Shown here piece by piece: positions 44,688-52,987 of a DNA stretch of 64,000 nt (within the stretch, counting starts at the first letter, position 1; each line of letters opens with the position of its first letter). This stretch comes from Sphingomonas yabuuchiae. GTDB lineage: Bacteria > Pseudomonadota > Alphaproteobacteria > Sphingomonadales > Sphingomonadaceae. Location of the stretch: positions 48,870 through 112,869 of the forward strand of contig NZ_LDTF01000029.1 in NCBI RefSeq assembly GCF_001477495.1. The letters are read 5' to 3'. Below the pieces are notes generated by a model. That model was not told the origin of the DNA. It did not search any database and worked only from the letters and a program-made list of their open reading frames with translations. The position numbers and the translations under genes are program-made.

Positions 44688-45191
44688 ATGACCGCCGCGA
44701 ACGCCTGGATCGCGGAGGGGCGCGAGCGTTTGCTGACCTATGTGCGCAGACGAATTCGCGAACCCGAACAGGCGGAAGATATCGTGCAGGAGGCGATCAT
44801 GCGGGTCATCGAGCAGGAGCGGAAGCAGGTCATCGACCAGCCGCTCGCCTATGGCTTTCGCGTGGCGGATTCGGTCATCTACAATCGCGGGCGGCGCGGC
44901 GGTGAGCATCATGCGCCCGTCGACCCGGAACTGGCCTGCGCCCTGCCGCTGGCGGATGAGATCCTGGACTATCGCCAGCGCTACGACCGGTTTCAGGCCG
45001 CGCTGGCACGCCTGCCCGCACAGCGCCGCGCGGTGTTTGTCGAACGGCATCTGGAGGGCAAGTCGCGCCAGCAGATCGCCGAGGACATGGGCCTGAGCAT
45101 CGAAGCGGTGAAGAAGCATCTGGTCCGCGCGATGATCGATCTGGACGGCTGTATCGACGACCTGCCCGTGCGGGGAGGTCGCCTCGCATGA
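44688..45191 (+). CDS. ECF RNA polymerase sigma factor, FecI type
   Basis: Sigma-70 family factor of about 167 aa with region 2 (LLTYVRRRIREPEQAEDIVQ) and region 4 (LPAQRRAVFVERHLEGKSRQ, QIAEDMGLSIEAVKKHLVRA as HTH). It would direct polymerase to promoters of the neighbouring receptor and hydrolase genes when released by the FecR protein. ATG 44688 has GGGA upstream and is preferred; ATG 44658 is possible. It overlaps the FecR gene by 4 bp. Confidence 0.92.
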   Translation: MTAANAWIAEGRERLLTYVRRRIREPEQAEDIVQEAIMRVIEQERKQVIDQPLAYGFRVADSVIYNRGRRGGEHHAPVDPELACALPLADEILDYRQRYDRFQAALARLPAQRRAVFVERHLEGKSRQQIAEDMGLSIEAVKKHLVRAMIDLDGCIDDLPVRGGRLA

Positions 45192-46174
45192 CGGATCGCG
45201 AAACCATGCTGGAGCAGGCCGCAGACTGGGCCGATCGGCTCGACGCGCTGTCGCTTGCGGAACGAGCCGAGTTGGGCGCGTGGCTGAACGCGGCACCCGA
45301 ACACCGCGCGGCATTGTCACGGATGGTGCAGCTGCTGGGCGATCCGGCGCTGTTCGATGGGGTCGAGCAAGCCTCGCGCGACGCCGCCATCCCCCCGCCC
45401 CGCGCACGTCCGCGTCATTGGGTGGCATCGGGGACATGGCACCGCCGCCGGATGATGGTCGGCCTCGCCGCCGGGCTGGCCGCCATCATCGCCGCGCCGG
45501 TTGTCTGGCATGTCGCAACCCCGGACGCGGCGTCGATCGAGCAGGTCTACGCCTCGACCATTGGAAAGCAGCGTCAGGTGCTGCTGCCCGATGGATCGGA
45601 CATGACACTGGACGCTGACTCGCGCGTCGCCATCGCCTTTTCGGGCGGCGGCCGCGACCTGAAGCTGGAAAGCGGCGCGGCACGGTTCGAGGTCCGCCAC
45701 GACGCCGCGCGCCCCTTTGCCGTAACCACGCCCGAGGGGCAGATGGTCGCGCTGGGCACCAATTTCAGCGTGGATCGCGGCGCGGGGCGTAGCGAGCTTC
45801 GCGTCTATCGCGGGCGCGTGCGGCTGACCGTGCCCGGTCAGACGGCGGTCGTCGTGACCGGCGGCCACTGGGCGGAGGCAGGTGCGGGACCCATCGTCGT
45901 GCACGACTTCGACGTCGCCCGCTATCAGGGTTGGCAGGATCACTGGTTGGGCGGCGACCGGATCCGGCTGGGCGACGCGGTCGCCCGGCTCGGGCGTTAC
46001 AGCGCGCGGCCCATCCGGTTGGCCGATCCGGCGCTGGCGAACGAGACATTCAACGGCCGCTTCCGGCTGGATACACCGGTCGAAAGCCTGACGCTGATCG
46101 GGGCGCTGTTCTACCTGTCTGTCCGGGATGACGGACGGACCATCCATGTGTCACGAGCGCCCAAGACCCGATAG
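45188..46174 (+). CDS. FecR family anti-sigma factor
   Basis: Membrane-bound anti-sigma factor of 328 aa. Cytosolic DUF4880-type N-terminus (about 8-60, WADRLDALSLAERAELGAWL), one membrane segment (about 82-103, MMVGLAAGLAAIIAAPVVW), the periplasmic FecR domain (about 118-215, KQRQVLLPDGSDMTLDADSR) and a C-terminal STN-like module (about 260-322). It holds the sigma factor encoded just before it until a TBDR signals substrate binding. The receptors on either side lack an STN domain, so its partner receptor is unclear. Confidence 0.92.
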   Translation: MTDRETMLEQAADWADRLDALSLAERAELGAWLNAAPEHRAALSRMVQLLGDPALFDGVEQASRDAAIPPPRARPRHWVASGTWHRRRMMVGLAAGLAAIIAAPVVWHVATPDAASIEQVYASTIGKQRQVLLPDGSDMTLDADSRVAIAFSGGGRDLKLESGAARFEVRHDAARPFAVTTPEGQMVALGTNFSVDRGAGRSELRVYRGRVRLTVPGQTAVVVTGGHWAEAGAGPIVVHDFDVARYQGWQDHWLGGDRIRLGDAVARLGRYSARPIRLADPALANETFNGRFRLDTPVESLTLIGALFYLSVRDDGRTIHVSRAPKTR

Positions 46175-46707
46175 GCCAATTGGCCGAACCAATATCGCCG
46201 ATACCAATTCAGACTCACGCCGGACGCGGTTGCTTTTGCCGCGCAACGCGCGCGCTCAAGCGCATGAAACTTGAGACGACGGCCAATCATGACAAAAACT
46301 TCATCAATACTATAGATTTGTAAAATAACGATTATTTGTTCCCATGAATCGTTCTTACCAATTTTTGAACGAAACCACTTTTCGCCCCGTTGACAGGCAT
46401 GACCATTCCATGTCACCGATAAGACCATAAGATTACAACACCGTGATGCAGGAAGAAACATTCGGTCTTTCGGCGTGATGGTCGCACACGACCCAAAGGA
46501 TCGGGTGGCCCTTACGACGGCGGACTTCGGACAGGCTCCGCGTCCCGACGCAGCAGAGGAAACGGCCGATCCCGGTCCGTGAGCGCTTACCCCGTTCCGG
46601 CCGCTGACGCCCCCTGCTTCCCGCCGGTCACGAGGGTCCTTTCCGGCAGAGTCTCGGGGAAGCCCGGCGCGATGTGCCCGCGCGGGGATCAGAGGGAGGG
46701 AAAGAGC
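46175..46707. other. 533-bp non-coding upstream region of the second TBDR
   Basis: Between the FecR stop and the receptor start. Bases about 46280-46450 are clearly richer in A and T than the surroundings, as expected for promoters, and a TTGACA hexamer occurs at 46390-46395, though no matching -10 box lies at 16-18 bp. Possible ECF-type promoter elements cannot be told apart by eye. An open frame at 46111-46461 (minus) has no recognisable motif. I see no RNA gene or terminator. Confidence 0.5.
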
Positions 46708-49494
46708 ATGACCATGTCACCGTGCCACGACGCGTCGCGTCTCCGGCGCAAACGCCTGCTTCACACGACGGCCTTTACCGCGGCCTGGGTCGCCTCGGCG
46801 ATGATCGCCGCGCCCGCCATGGCGCAGACTGGCGGCCCCGCCGCCACCTCCACCACCAGCATCGCCGCCGCCTCGGATGCCGCCCAGGCGACGCCGCAGG
46901 CCGACACCGCCGGGGCCGATGCGCAGAATGAGATCACCGTCACCGGCTATCGCCAGAGCATCGCCTCCGCCCTCGCCGCCAAGCGCAACGACATCCGCAT
47001 CACCGACGGCATCTCGTCGGAGGATATCGGCAAGTTCCCCGCCCAGAACATCACCGAAGCGATCCAGCGTATCGCGGGCGTCCAGATGTCCAACATCAAC
47101 GGGCGCGGCTCGACGATCAGCATCCGGGGCCTTGGCCCGCAATATGCGCGCACCACGATCAACGGCCAGACCTTCGCCAGCGCCGACTTCAAGGACGGCT
47201 TCCGCTACGACATCATCCAGACCGATCTGGCGAGCGCGATCCAGGTCATCAAGTCGCCGACCGCCGACATGGACACGGGCGGCCTGGCGGGCACGGTCAA
47301 CATCGATACGGTCAAGCCGCTCGCCTATAAGGGCCCCAGCTTCATTGCGGGCATCAAGGGCTATTATTCCGACTATCGCAAGGACGCGACGCCCAAGGTC
47401 AATGCGGCCTATATCAAGCGGTTCGCGAACGACACGATCGGTGTCATGCTGGATGTCGGCTATCAGAAGCTGAAGGATCGAGGCGACTATCTGTTCATCA
47501 AGAACTGGTATCAGCCGGGCGCGGTGGCGGGTGCATCGGACGTGCAGGTGCCGGGCAACCTGCGCTATCGGCGGATCGACCGCGACACCGAACAGCTGAT
47601 GGGCAGCGGCGCGGTCCAGTGGAAGCCGCAGGACAATTTCGAGGTCCTGCTGCAGGGCGAATATTCACGCGACCATACGCGCTACGACACGCGCCAGATG
47701 GTGTTCGGCCGCTGGGCCGCCTCGGCCGTGACGGTGAACGGCAAGGCCAACGGCGTCGCGAACAATATCGGCATCAGCAACTTCAACGTCGACAACAACG
47801 ACCAGCCCGAACTGCGCAACCTCCAGACCCAGGCCTATACCGGCACCGTCAACTGGAGCCCGACCGACACCACCCATGTCCATGCGGTCGGCCATTATAC
47901 CCAGGGCGACGCCAAGCTCTACGAATGGGCGACGATCGACGAGGTGCGCTTCGCGAACGGCGGCCAGCTCGACATTTCCGATCCGTTCAACGTCAAGTGG
48001 AACACCGCCAGCCTGACCGACGGGTCGATCTACAATATGGCGAACCGCACATGGTACGCCTTTGTCGACGGCGCGACGCATATCCAGTCGGCCCGCGACC
48101 GCGCGGTCCAGGCCGACCTGACGCAAGACCTCGACTGGCACGGGATCAAGGCGCTGGTCTTCGGCGCGAAATATCATCACGAAAGCTTCGACACCAAGGC
48201 CTATCGCCACGACCGCGACGCCGATGTCAGCGATCCCGTCACCTATCCCGAATTCGCCTGGATCCCTGATCTTTCGAAAACCGGCGTGCTGGTGAACGAC
48301 TTCCTGGGCGGATCGATGGCGATCCCGCACAGCTTCCTGTCGGTCAATGCCCCGCTGTGGCAGCAGATCCTGCGCGACAAGGGCATTTCGGTGCCCGACA
48401 CGCCCGACTGGCCCAACACCTACAAGGTCGACCGCTATATCCCGGCGGTCTATGCGATGGCCAATATCGACGGCACGCTGTTCAACCTGCCGGTGCGCGG
48501 CAATGTCGGCGTCCGTTACGAGCACACGCACCAGAACGTCACCAGCAGCCTGACCAATGGCACCGGCAGCGACGCCACCCTTCTGGGCCAGCAGCATGTC
48601 GTGCAGGATTATGGCAACGTCCTGCCCAGCGCCAGCTTCGCGCTGGACGTGACCCCGCACCTCGTCGCGCGTATCGCCGCGGCCAAGGTGCTGGTCCGCC
48701 CGCTGCTCAACAGCCAGACGCAGATGGCCGACACGATCAGCCGCGTCACCACCAGCCTGCGCCCCAGCGTCTCGGTGGCGCAGGGCGAGAGCCGCCTGAA
48801 GCCCCTGACCGCCAATCAGTTGGACGTCAGCCTGGAATATTACCACGGCAAGGGTAACTCGATCACACTGGCCGGTTTCTACAAGGCGGTGAAAAACGGC
48901 ACCTTCACCCAATTCTATTGCCCCGGCTCGTTCGACGGCGTGGCGCTGAACGGCGTGGTCAGCGATTGCCAGTCGGCCGACCTGAAGACCGACTATAGCT
49001 TCAGCCGGGTGCTGAACGACGACCGGGTCATCCATATCAAGGGCCTGGAACTCGGCGCGTCGCAGAATTTCGATGCGATCCTGCCCGTCAAGGGCTTCGG
49101 CGCGGTCGGCAACGTCACCGTGGTCGACACCGATGCCAGCGCGATCGGCACCGGCTTCAACCTGCGCGACCTGTCGAAGCTGACCTGGAACCTGACGCCG
49201 TACTGGGAAAACGAGATGTTCAGCGTGCGGCTGTCGGTCAACCACCGCAGTTCGTACGTGCAGGACGCGGCGTCGAGCTTCTTCGTCAATGGCGGCCTGA
49301 CCCATGTGGTGCGCCCGCGCACCCAGATGGACCTGGCGCTGGGCTTCAATCCGGCCAGCTATCTCAGCTTCACGGCGGGCATCATCAACCTGAACAACAC
49401 GCACGAAGACGCCTATCAGACCAACGCGAACACCTTCCAGCTCGCCAGCCGGACGGGTCGCACCATCTATCTCTCGGCGTCGACGCGCTTTTAA
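46708..49494 (+). CDS. TonB-dependent receptor of the GH89 locus, carbohydrate type
   Basis: Outer-membrane receptor of about 928 aa, carbohydrate class. Long signal peptide (residues about 1-38, RKRLLHTTAFTAAWVASAMI ... AMAQ), Ala/Thr-rich linker, TonB-box-like NEITVTGYRQSI, plug with ISSEDIGKFPAQNITEAIQR and STISIRGLGPQYARTTINGQ, and a barrel ending YLSASTRF. ATG 46708 is chosen because GGGAGGGAAAGAGC precedes it; the open frame continues upstream 43 codons without homology. It is followed 71 bp later by GH89, so it should import oligosaccharides for that enzyme. No STN domain. Confidence 0.93.
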   Translation: MTMSPCHDASRLRRKRLLHTTAFTAAWVASAMIAAPAMAQTGGPAATSTTSIAAASDAAQATPQADTAGADAQNEITVTGYRQSIASALAAKRNDIRITDGISSEDIGKFPAQNITEAIQRIAGVQMSNINGRGSTISIRGLGPQYARTTINGQTFASADFKDGFRYDIIQTDLASAIQVIKSPTADMDTGGLAGTVNIDTVKPLAYKGPSFIAGIKGYYSDYRKDATPKVNAAYIKRFANDTIGVMLDVGYQKLKDRGDYLFIKNWYQPGAVAGASDVQVPGNLRYRRIDRDTEQLMGSGAVQWKPQDNFEVLLQGEYSRDHTRYDTRQMVFGRWAASAVTVNGKANGVANNIGISNFNVDNNDQPELRNLQTQAYTGTVNWSPTDTTHVHAVGHYTQGDAKLYEWATIDEVRFANGGQLDISDPFNVKWNTASLTDGSIYNMANRTWYAFVDGATHIQSARDRAVQADLTQDLDWHGIKALVFGAKYHHESFDTKAYRHDRDADVSDPVTYPEFAWIPDLSKTGVLVNDFLGGSMAIPHSFLSVNAPLWQQILRDKGISVPDTPDWPNTYKVDRYIPAVYAMANIDGTLFNLPVRGNVGVRYEHTHQNVTSSLTNGTGSDATLLGQQHVVQDYGNVLPSASFALDVTPHLVARIAAAKVLVRPLLNSQTQMADTISRVTTSLRPSVSVAQGESRLKPLTANQLDVSLEYYHGKGNSITLAGFYKAVKNGTFTQFYCPGSFDGVALNGVVSDCQSADLKTDYSFSRVLNDDRVIHIKGLELGASQNFDAILPVKGFGAVGNVTVVDTDASAIGTGFNLRDLSKLTWNLTPYWENEMFSVRLSVNHRSSYVQDAASSFFVNGGLTHVVRPRTQMDLALGFNPASYLSFTAGIINLNNTHEDAYQTNANTFQLASRTGRTIYLSASTRF

Positions 49495-49565
49495 ACCTCC
49501 CCCCTGAAGGGCGGACGGCCGTGCGGGCCGATCCGCCCTTCCCTTTTGTCATTTTGCCGGGGACT

Positions 49566-51860
49566 ATGCCGTCCGTGATGACCTCTTCCAAAGCGCTCGG
49601 CCTGATCGGCACCCTGTTGTTTGCCGCCCCGGCGGTGCATGCCCAGAGCGATGGCGGGCAGGCGGCGCGGGCCGCGCTAGAGCGGCTGGGCGTACCCGAG
49701 CGGCAAGTTTCGGTGACCATCCGCCCCGCCCCCGACCCCCGCTACCGGGTCCGGGTCGATCATGACCGGCTGACCGTCGAAGCTACCTCGCCGGTCGCGG
49801 CGGTGCGCGGGGCGGCGGCGATGCTGAATGGGCAAGGACGGCTTTCGGTCAGCTGGGAGGGAAAACGCGTCGGTCCGATGACCCGCCTGACGCCCGGCGA
49901 CACCGGCTGGGTGTCCTCGCCCTTCTCGTTCCGCGCCTATCTGAACACCTGCACCTATGGCTACACGACGCCCTGGTGGAGCTGGTCCCGCTGGGAGCGC
50001 GAGATCGACGCGATGGCGGTGCACGGCGTCGACATGCCGCTGGCCATGGAGGGCCAGGATTATGTGTGGCGCAAGCTGTGGCGCGAACAGGGTCTGAGCG
50101 AGGCGCAACTGGCGCAGCATTTCTCCGGCCCCGCCTTCCTGCCGTGGCAGCGCATGGGCAACATCGAGGGCTATCGCGCCCCCCTGCCGACCGGTTGGAT
50201 CGACAAGAAGCGCGACCTGCAAAAGCGTATCCTCGCCCGGATGCGCGACCTGGGCATGACGCCGATCCTGCCCGCTTTTGCCGGCTATGTGCCCAAGGCC
50301 TTTGCCGAGGCGCACCCGAAGGCGCGCATTTACAAGATGAGGTCTTGGGAGGGGTTTGAAGGCACTTATTGGCTCGACCCGTCCGATCCGCTCTTCGCGC
50401 CGCTCGCCAGGCGTTTCCTGCAACTCTACACCGCCGAATACGGGCCCGGAAAATACTATCTCGCCGACGCCTTCAACGAGATGGTGCCGCCCATCGCCGG
50501 GGATGGCAGCGATACCGCCAACGCCGCTTATGGCGATGCGACGGCCAACACGCCCGCGTTGGACGCGGCGACCAAGGCGGCGGCCCTGCCCAGTGAGGTC
50601 CGCGACGCACGGCTGGCGGCCTATGGCCAGCGGCTCTACGCCTCGATCGCCGCCGCCGCGCCGGGCGCGACCTGGGTGATGCAGGGCTGGCTGTTCGGAG
50701 CGGACAAGAAATTCTGGACGCCCGACGCCATCGCCGCCTTCCTGCGCGACGTGCCGGACGAGAGGATGCTGATCCTCGACATCGGCAATGACCGCTATCC
50801 CGGCATTTGGAAGACGACGAACGGCTTCGACGGCAAGCGCTGGGTGTACGGCTGTGTCCATAATTATGGCGGCAGCAACCCGGTCTATGGGGCGCCGGAC
50901 TTCTACCGCCGCGACGTCGCCGCGATGTTCGCCGACCAGGGCCGGGGGAATGTCCGCGGCTTCGGCATGTTCCCGGAAGGGCTGCACAGCAACAGCCTGA
51001 TCTACGACTATGCCTATGACGTGGCCTGGCCGGGCGGCGACATGGGTCTGGGGCCCTGGCTGAGCCGGTACACCGCCGCGCGCTATGGTCCGAGCGACCC
51101 GGCGATGGTCGCCGCGTGGCAGGACGTGGTCGCGGGTGCCTATGACGTACGCTACTGGACGCCGCGCTGGTGGAACGAGCGGGCGGGCGCATATCTCTTC
51201 TTCAAGCGCCCCGCCGCCGATGCGCCGACCTATCCCGCCGAACCGGGCGACCGCGCGAAGCTGCGCGCCGGGATCGCGGCGATGCTGAAACTCGCACCTG
51301 CCTATGGAAAGAGCCCGCTCTACCGCCATGATCTGGTCGATCTGACCCGTCACGCCGCCAGCCTGTCGCTGGACGACAGCGTGAAGGCCGCCGTCGCCGC
51401 CTATCAGAAGGGCAATGTCGCGACCGGCGACCGCGAGACGGCACGGGTGAAGGCGCTGGCGCTGGCCATCGATCATCTAATCGGCGGGCAGCAGGAAAGC
51501 CTGGCCAGCTGGATCGCCGATGCGCGGGCCTATGGCGACACGCCCGCCGAAAAGACCGCGTACGAACAGAATGCCAAGGCTCAGGTGACGATCTGGGGCG
51601 GGCGCGGCCATCTGGGCGATTATGCGTCCAAGGCCTGGGCGGGCATGTATGCCGATTATTACCTGCCGCGTTGGACTTCCTATCTGGCCGAGGCTCGCGC
51701 CGCCGCGCTCGCCAAGCGGCCGGTCGACGATGCCGCGTTCACGGCCAAACTGCTCGATTGGGAAAAGGCCTGGGTCGCCGATCCCCGCCCCTACAAGGCG
51801 AGCGCCCCCGCCGATCCGGTGGCCGAGGCCAGCGCCCTGATGCAGGAGACCGCCCGATGA
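49566..51860 (+). CDS. GH89 alpha-N-acetylglucosaminidase (NAGLU-like)
   Basis: Secreted or periplasmic alpha-N-acetylglucosaminidase of about 764 aa, homologous to human lysosomal NAGLU. Signal peptide (residues about 1-26), N-terminal beta/alpha domain (about 30-115), then the TIM barrel: NTCTYGYTTPWWSWSRWERE, the catalytic acid in ADAFNEMVPP (E305, equivalent to human E316) and the nucleophile region FGMFPEGLHSNSL (E471), and a C-terminal helical domain (about 525-760). It removes terminal alpha-GlcNAc, as found in heparan-type chains and in alpha1,4-GlcNAc-capped mucin. ATG 49566 is preferred, with ATG 49578 possible. It overlaps the NagX-like gene by 4 bp, an unusual and telling pairing. 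Confidence 0.94.
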   Translation: MPSVMTSSKALGLIGTLLFAAPAVHAQSDGGQAARAALERLGVPERQVSVTIRPAPDPRYRVRVDHDRLTVEATSPVAAVRGAAAMLNGQGRLSVSWEGKRVGPMTRLTPGDTGWVSSPFSFRAYLNTCTYGYTTPWWSWSRWEREIDAMAVHGVDMPLAMEGQDYVWRKLWREQGLSEAQLAQHFSGPAFLPWQRMGNIEGYRAPLPTGWIDKKRDLQKRILARMRDLGMTPILPAFAGYVPKAFAEAHPKARIYKMRSWEGFEGTYWLDPSDPLFAPLARRFLQLYTAEYGPGKYYLADAFNEMVPPIAGDGSDTANAAYGDATANTPALDAATKAAALPSEVRDARLAAYGQRLYASIAAAAPGATWVMQGWLFGADKKFWTPDAIAAFLRDVPDERMLILDIGNDRYPGIWKTTNGFDGKRWVYGCVHNYGGSNPVYGAPDFYRRDVAAMFADQGRGNVRGFGMFPEGLHSNSLIYDYAYDVAWPGGDMGLGPWLSRYTAARYGPSDPAMVAAWQDVVAGAYDVRYWTPRWWNERAGAYLFFKRPAADAPTYPAEPGDRAKLRAGIAAMLKLAPAYGKSPLYRHDLVDLTRHAASLSLDDSVKAAVAAYQKGNVATGDRETARVKALALAIDHLIGGQQESLASWIADARAYGDTPAEKTAYEQNAKAQVTIWGGRGHLGDYASKAWAGMYADYYLPRWTSYLAEARAAALAKRPVDDAAFTAKLLDWEKAWVADPRPYKASAPADPVAEASALMQETAR

Positions 51861-52975
51861 CCACGGCCAGGCAGGAACGCTTCGCTTCGCTCGACATGTT
51901 TCGGGGCGCGACGATCTTTCTGATGATCGTGGTCAACACGGCAGGCGCGGGCGGAGCCTTCACCCAGTTGCAGCACGCGCCGTGGTTCGGCTTCACGCTG
52001 GCCGACCTGATTTATCCCAGCTTCCTGTTCGCGGTCGGCAATGCGATGAGTTTCGCGCTGACCCGGCCGATGCCCGAGCATGTCTTCCTGCGCCGGGTGT
52101 TCAAGCGCGCCGCGCTGATCTTCCTGCTCGGCGTGCTGATGTACTGGTTCCCCTTCGTTACGCATCAGGCGGACGGCAGCTGGGTCGCCAAGCCCTTTGC
52201 CGACACCCGGTTGACCGGCGTGCTGCAACGCATTGCGCTCTGCTATCTGCTGGGGGCGCTGTGCGCGCGCTATCTGAAGCCCAGCCAGTTGGTGATGGTC
52301 GCGATCGGTCTGGTCGTCGCGCACTGGGCGATCCTGGTCGGCCTCAGCCCGGCGGGCGAGGCGTTCGGGCGGTACAAGAATGCAGGTACGCTGTTCGACC
52401 TGTGGCTGATCGGACCGGAGCATCTGTATAAAAAGGACCATGGCTTCGATCCCGAGGGGCTGCTCGGCACCCTGCCCGCCACTGCCAATGTCATCGCGGG
52501 CTATCTGACGGGGTTGGCCATCCAGCGTTGGGGCAAGCACGCGGCGACCGTCGGGCGGCTGGCAGCGATCGGGGCCGGGCTGGTCGTCGTGGCGCTGCTG
52601 CTGTCGTCGGTACTGCCGATCGGCAAGAAATTGTGGACCGGCTCGTTCGTCACGCTGACGGTCGGCCTCGACCTGATCCTGCTGGCCGCGGTGCTGTGGC
52701 TGGTCGAGATACGCGGCGTGAGGGTCGGGCGGTCCTTCCTCCAGATGCTGGGGCGCAATCCGCTCGCCATCTATCTGTTCTCCGAGCTGCTCGTCGTCGT
52801 GCTGGAGCTGGCCCATATCGATGGCGAGGGACTGTACACCTGGGTCGGCCTCAACGCGTTCCAGCCTATCGCGCCGGGGCCGGTGGGGTCGCTGCTCTGC
52901 GCGCTGGCCTACGCGCTGATCTGTTGCGCGTTCGGGTGGGTGCTGGATCGCAAGGGGATCATCCTCAAGGTCTGA
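51857..52975 (+). CDS. nagX: NagX / HGSNAT-like membrane protein (DUF5009 type)
   Basis: Inner-membrane protein of 372 aa with about ten hydrophobic segments, in the family of bacterial NagX and human heparan-alpha-glucosaminide N-acetyltransferase (HGSNAT). It opens with RFASLDMFRGATIFLMIVVN, the conserved SLDxFRG segment, then HAPWFGFTLADLIYPSFLFA and the loop GVLQRIALCYLLG; a C-terminal GRNPLAIYLFSELL is also typical. HGSNAT moves acetyl groups from cytosolic acetyl-CoA to terminal glucosamine on the far side of the membrane; whether bacterial NagX does so is not established. It is coupled to GH89 and converges on GH2 with a 12-bp gap. Confidence 0.88.
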   Translation: MTTARQERFASLDMFRGATIFLMIVVNTAGAGGAFTQLQHAPWFGFTLADLIYPSFLFAVGNAMSFALTRPMPEHVFLRRVFKRAALIFLLGVLMYWFPFVTHQADGSWVAKPFADTRLTGVLQRIALCYLLGALCARYLKPSQLVMVAIGLVVAHWAILVGLSPAGEAFGRYKNAGTLFDLWLIGPEHLYKKDHGFDPEGLLGTLPATANVIAGYLTGLAIQRWGKHAATVGRLAAIGAGLVVVALLLSSVLPIGKKLWTGSFVTLTVGLDLILLAAVLWLVEIRGVRVGRSFLQMLGRNPLAIYLFSELLVVVLELAHIDGEGLYTWVGLNAFQPIAPGPVGSLLCALAYALICCAFGWVLDRKGIILKV

Positions 52976-52987
52976 GGCATCCCCGGG

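Noticed and set aside
46111..46461. Small minus-strand gene upstream of the second TBDR
   Set aside because: It overlaps the FecR end, lacks a ribosome-binding site and motif, and lies in AT-rich promoter-like DNA.
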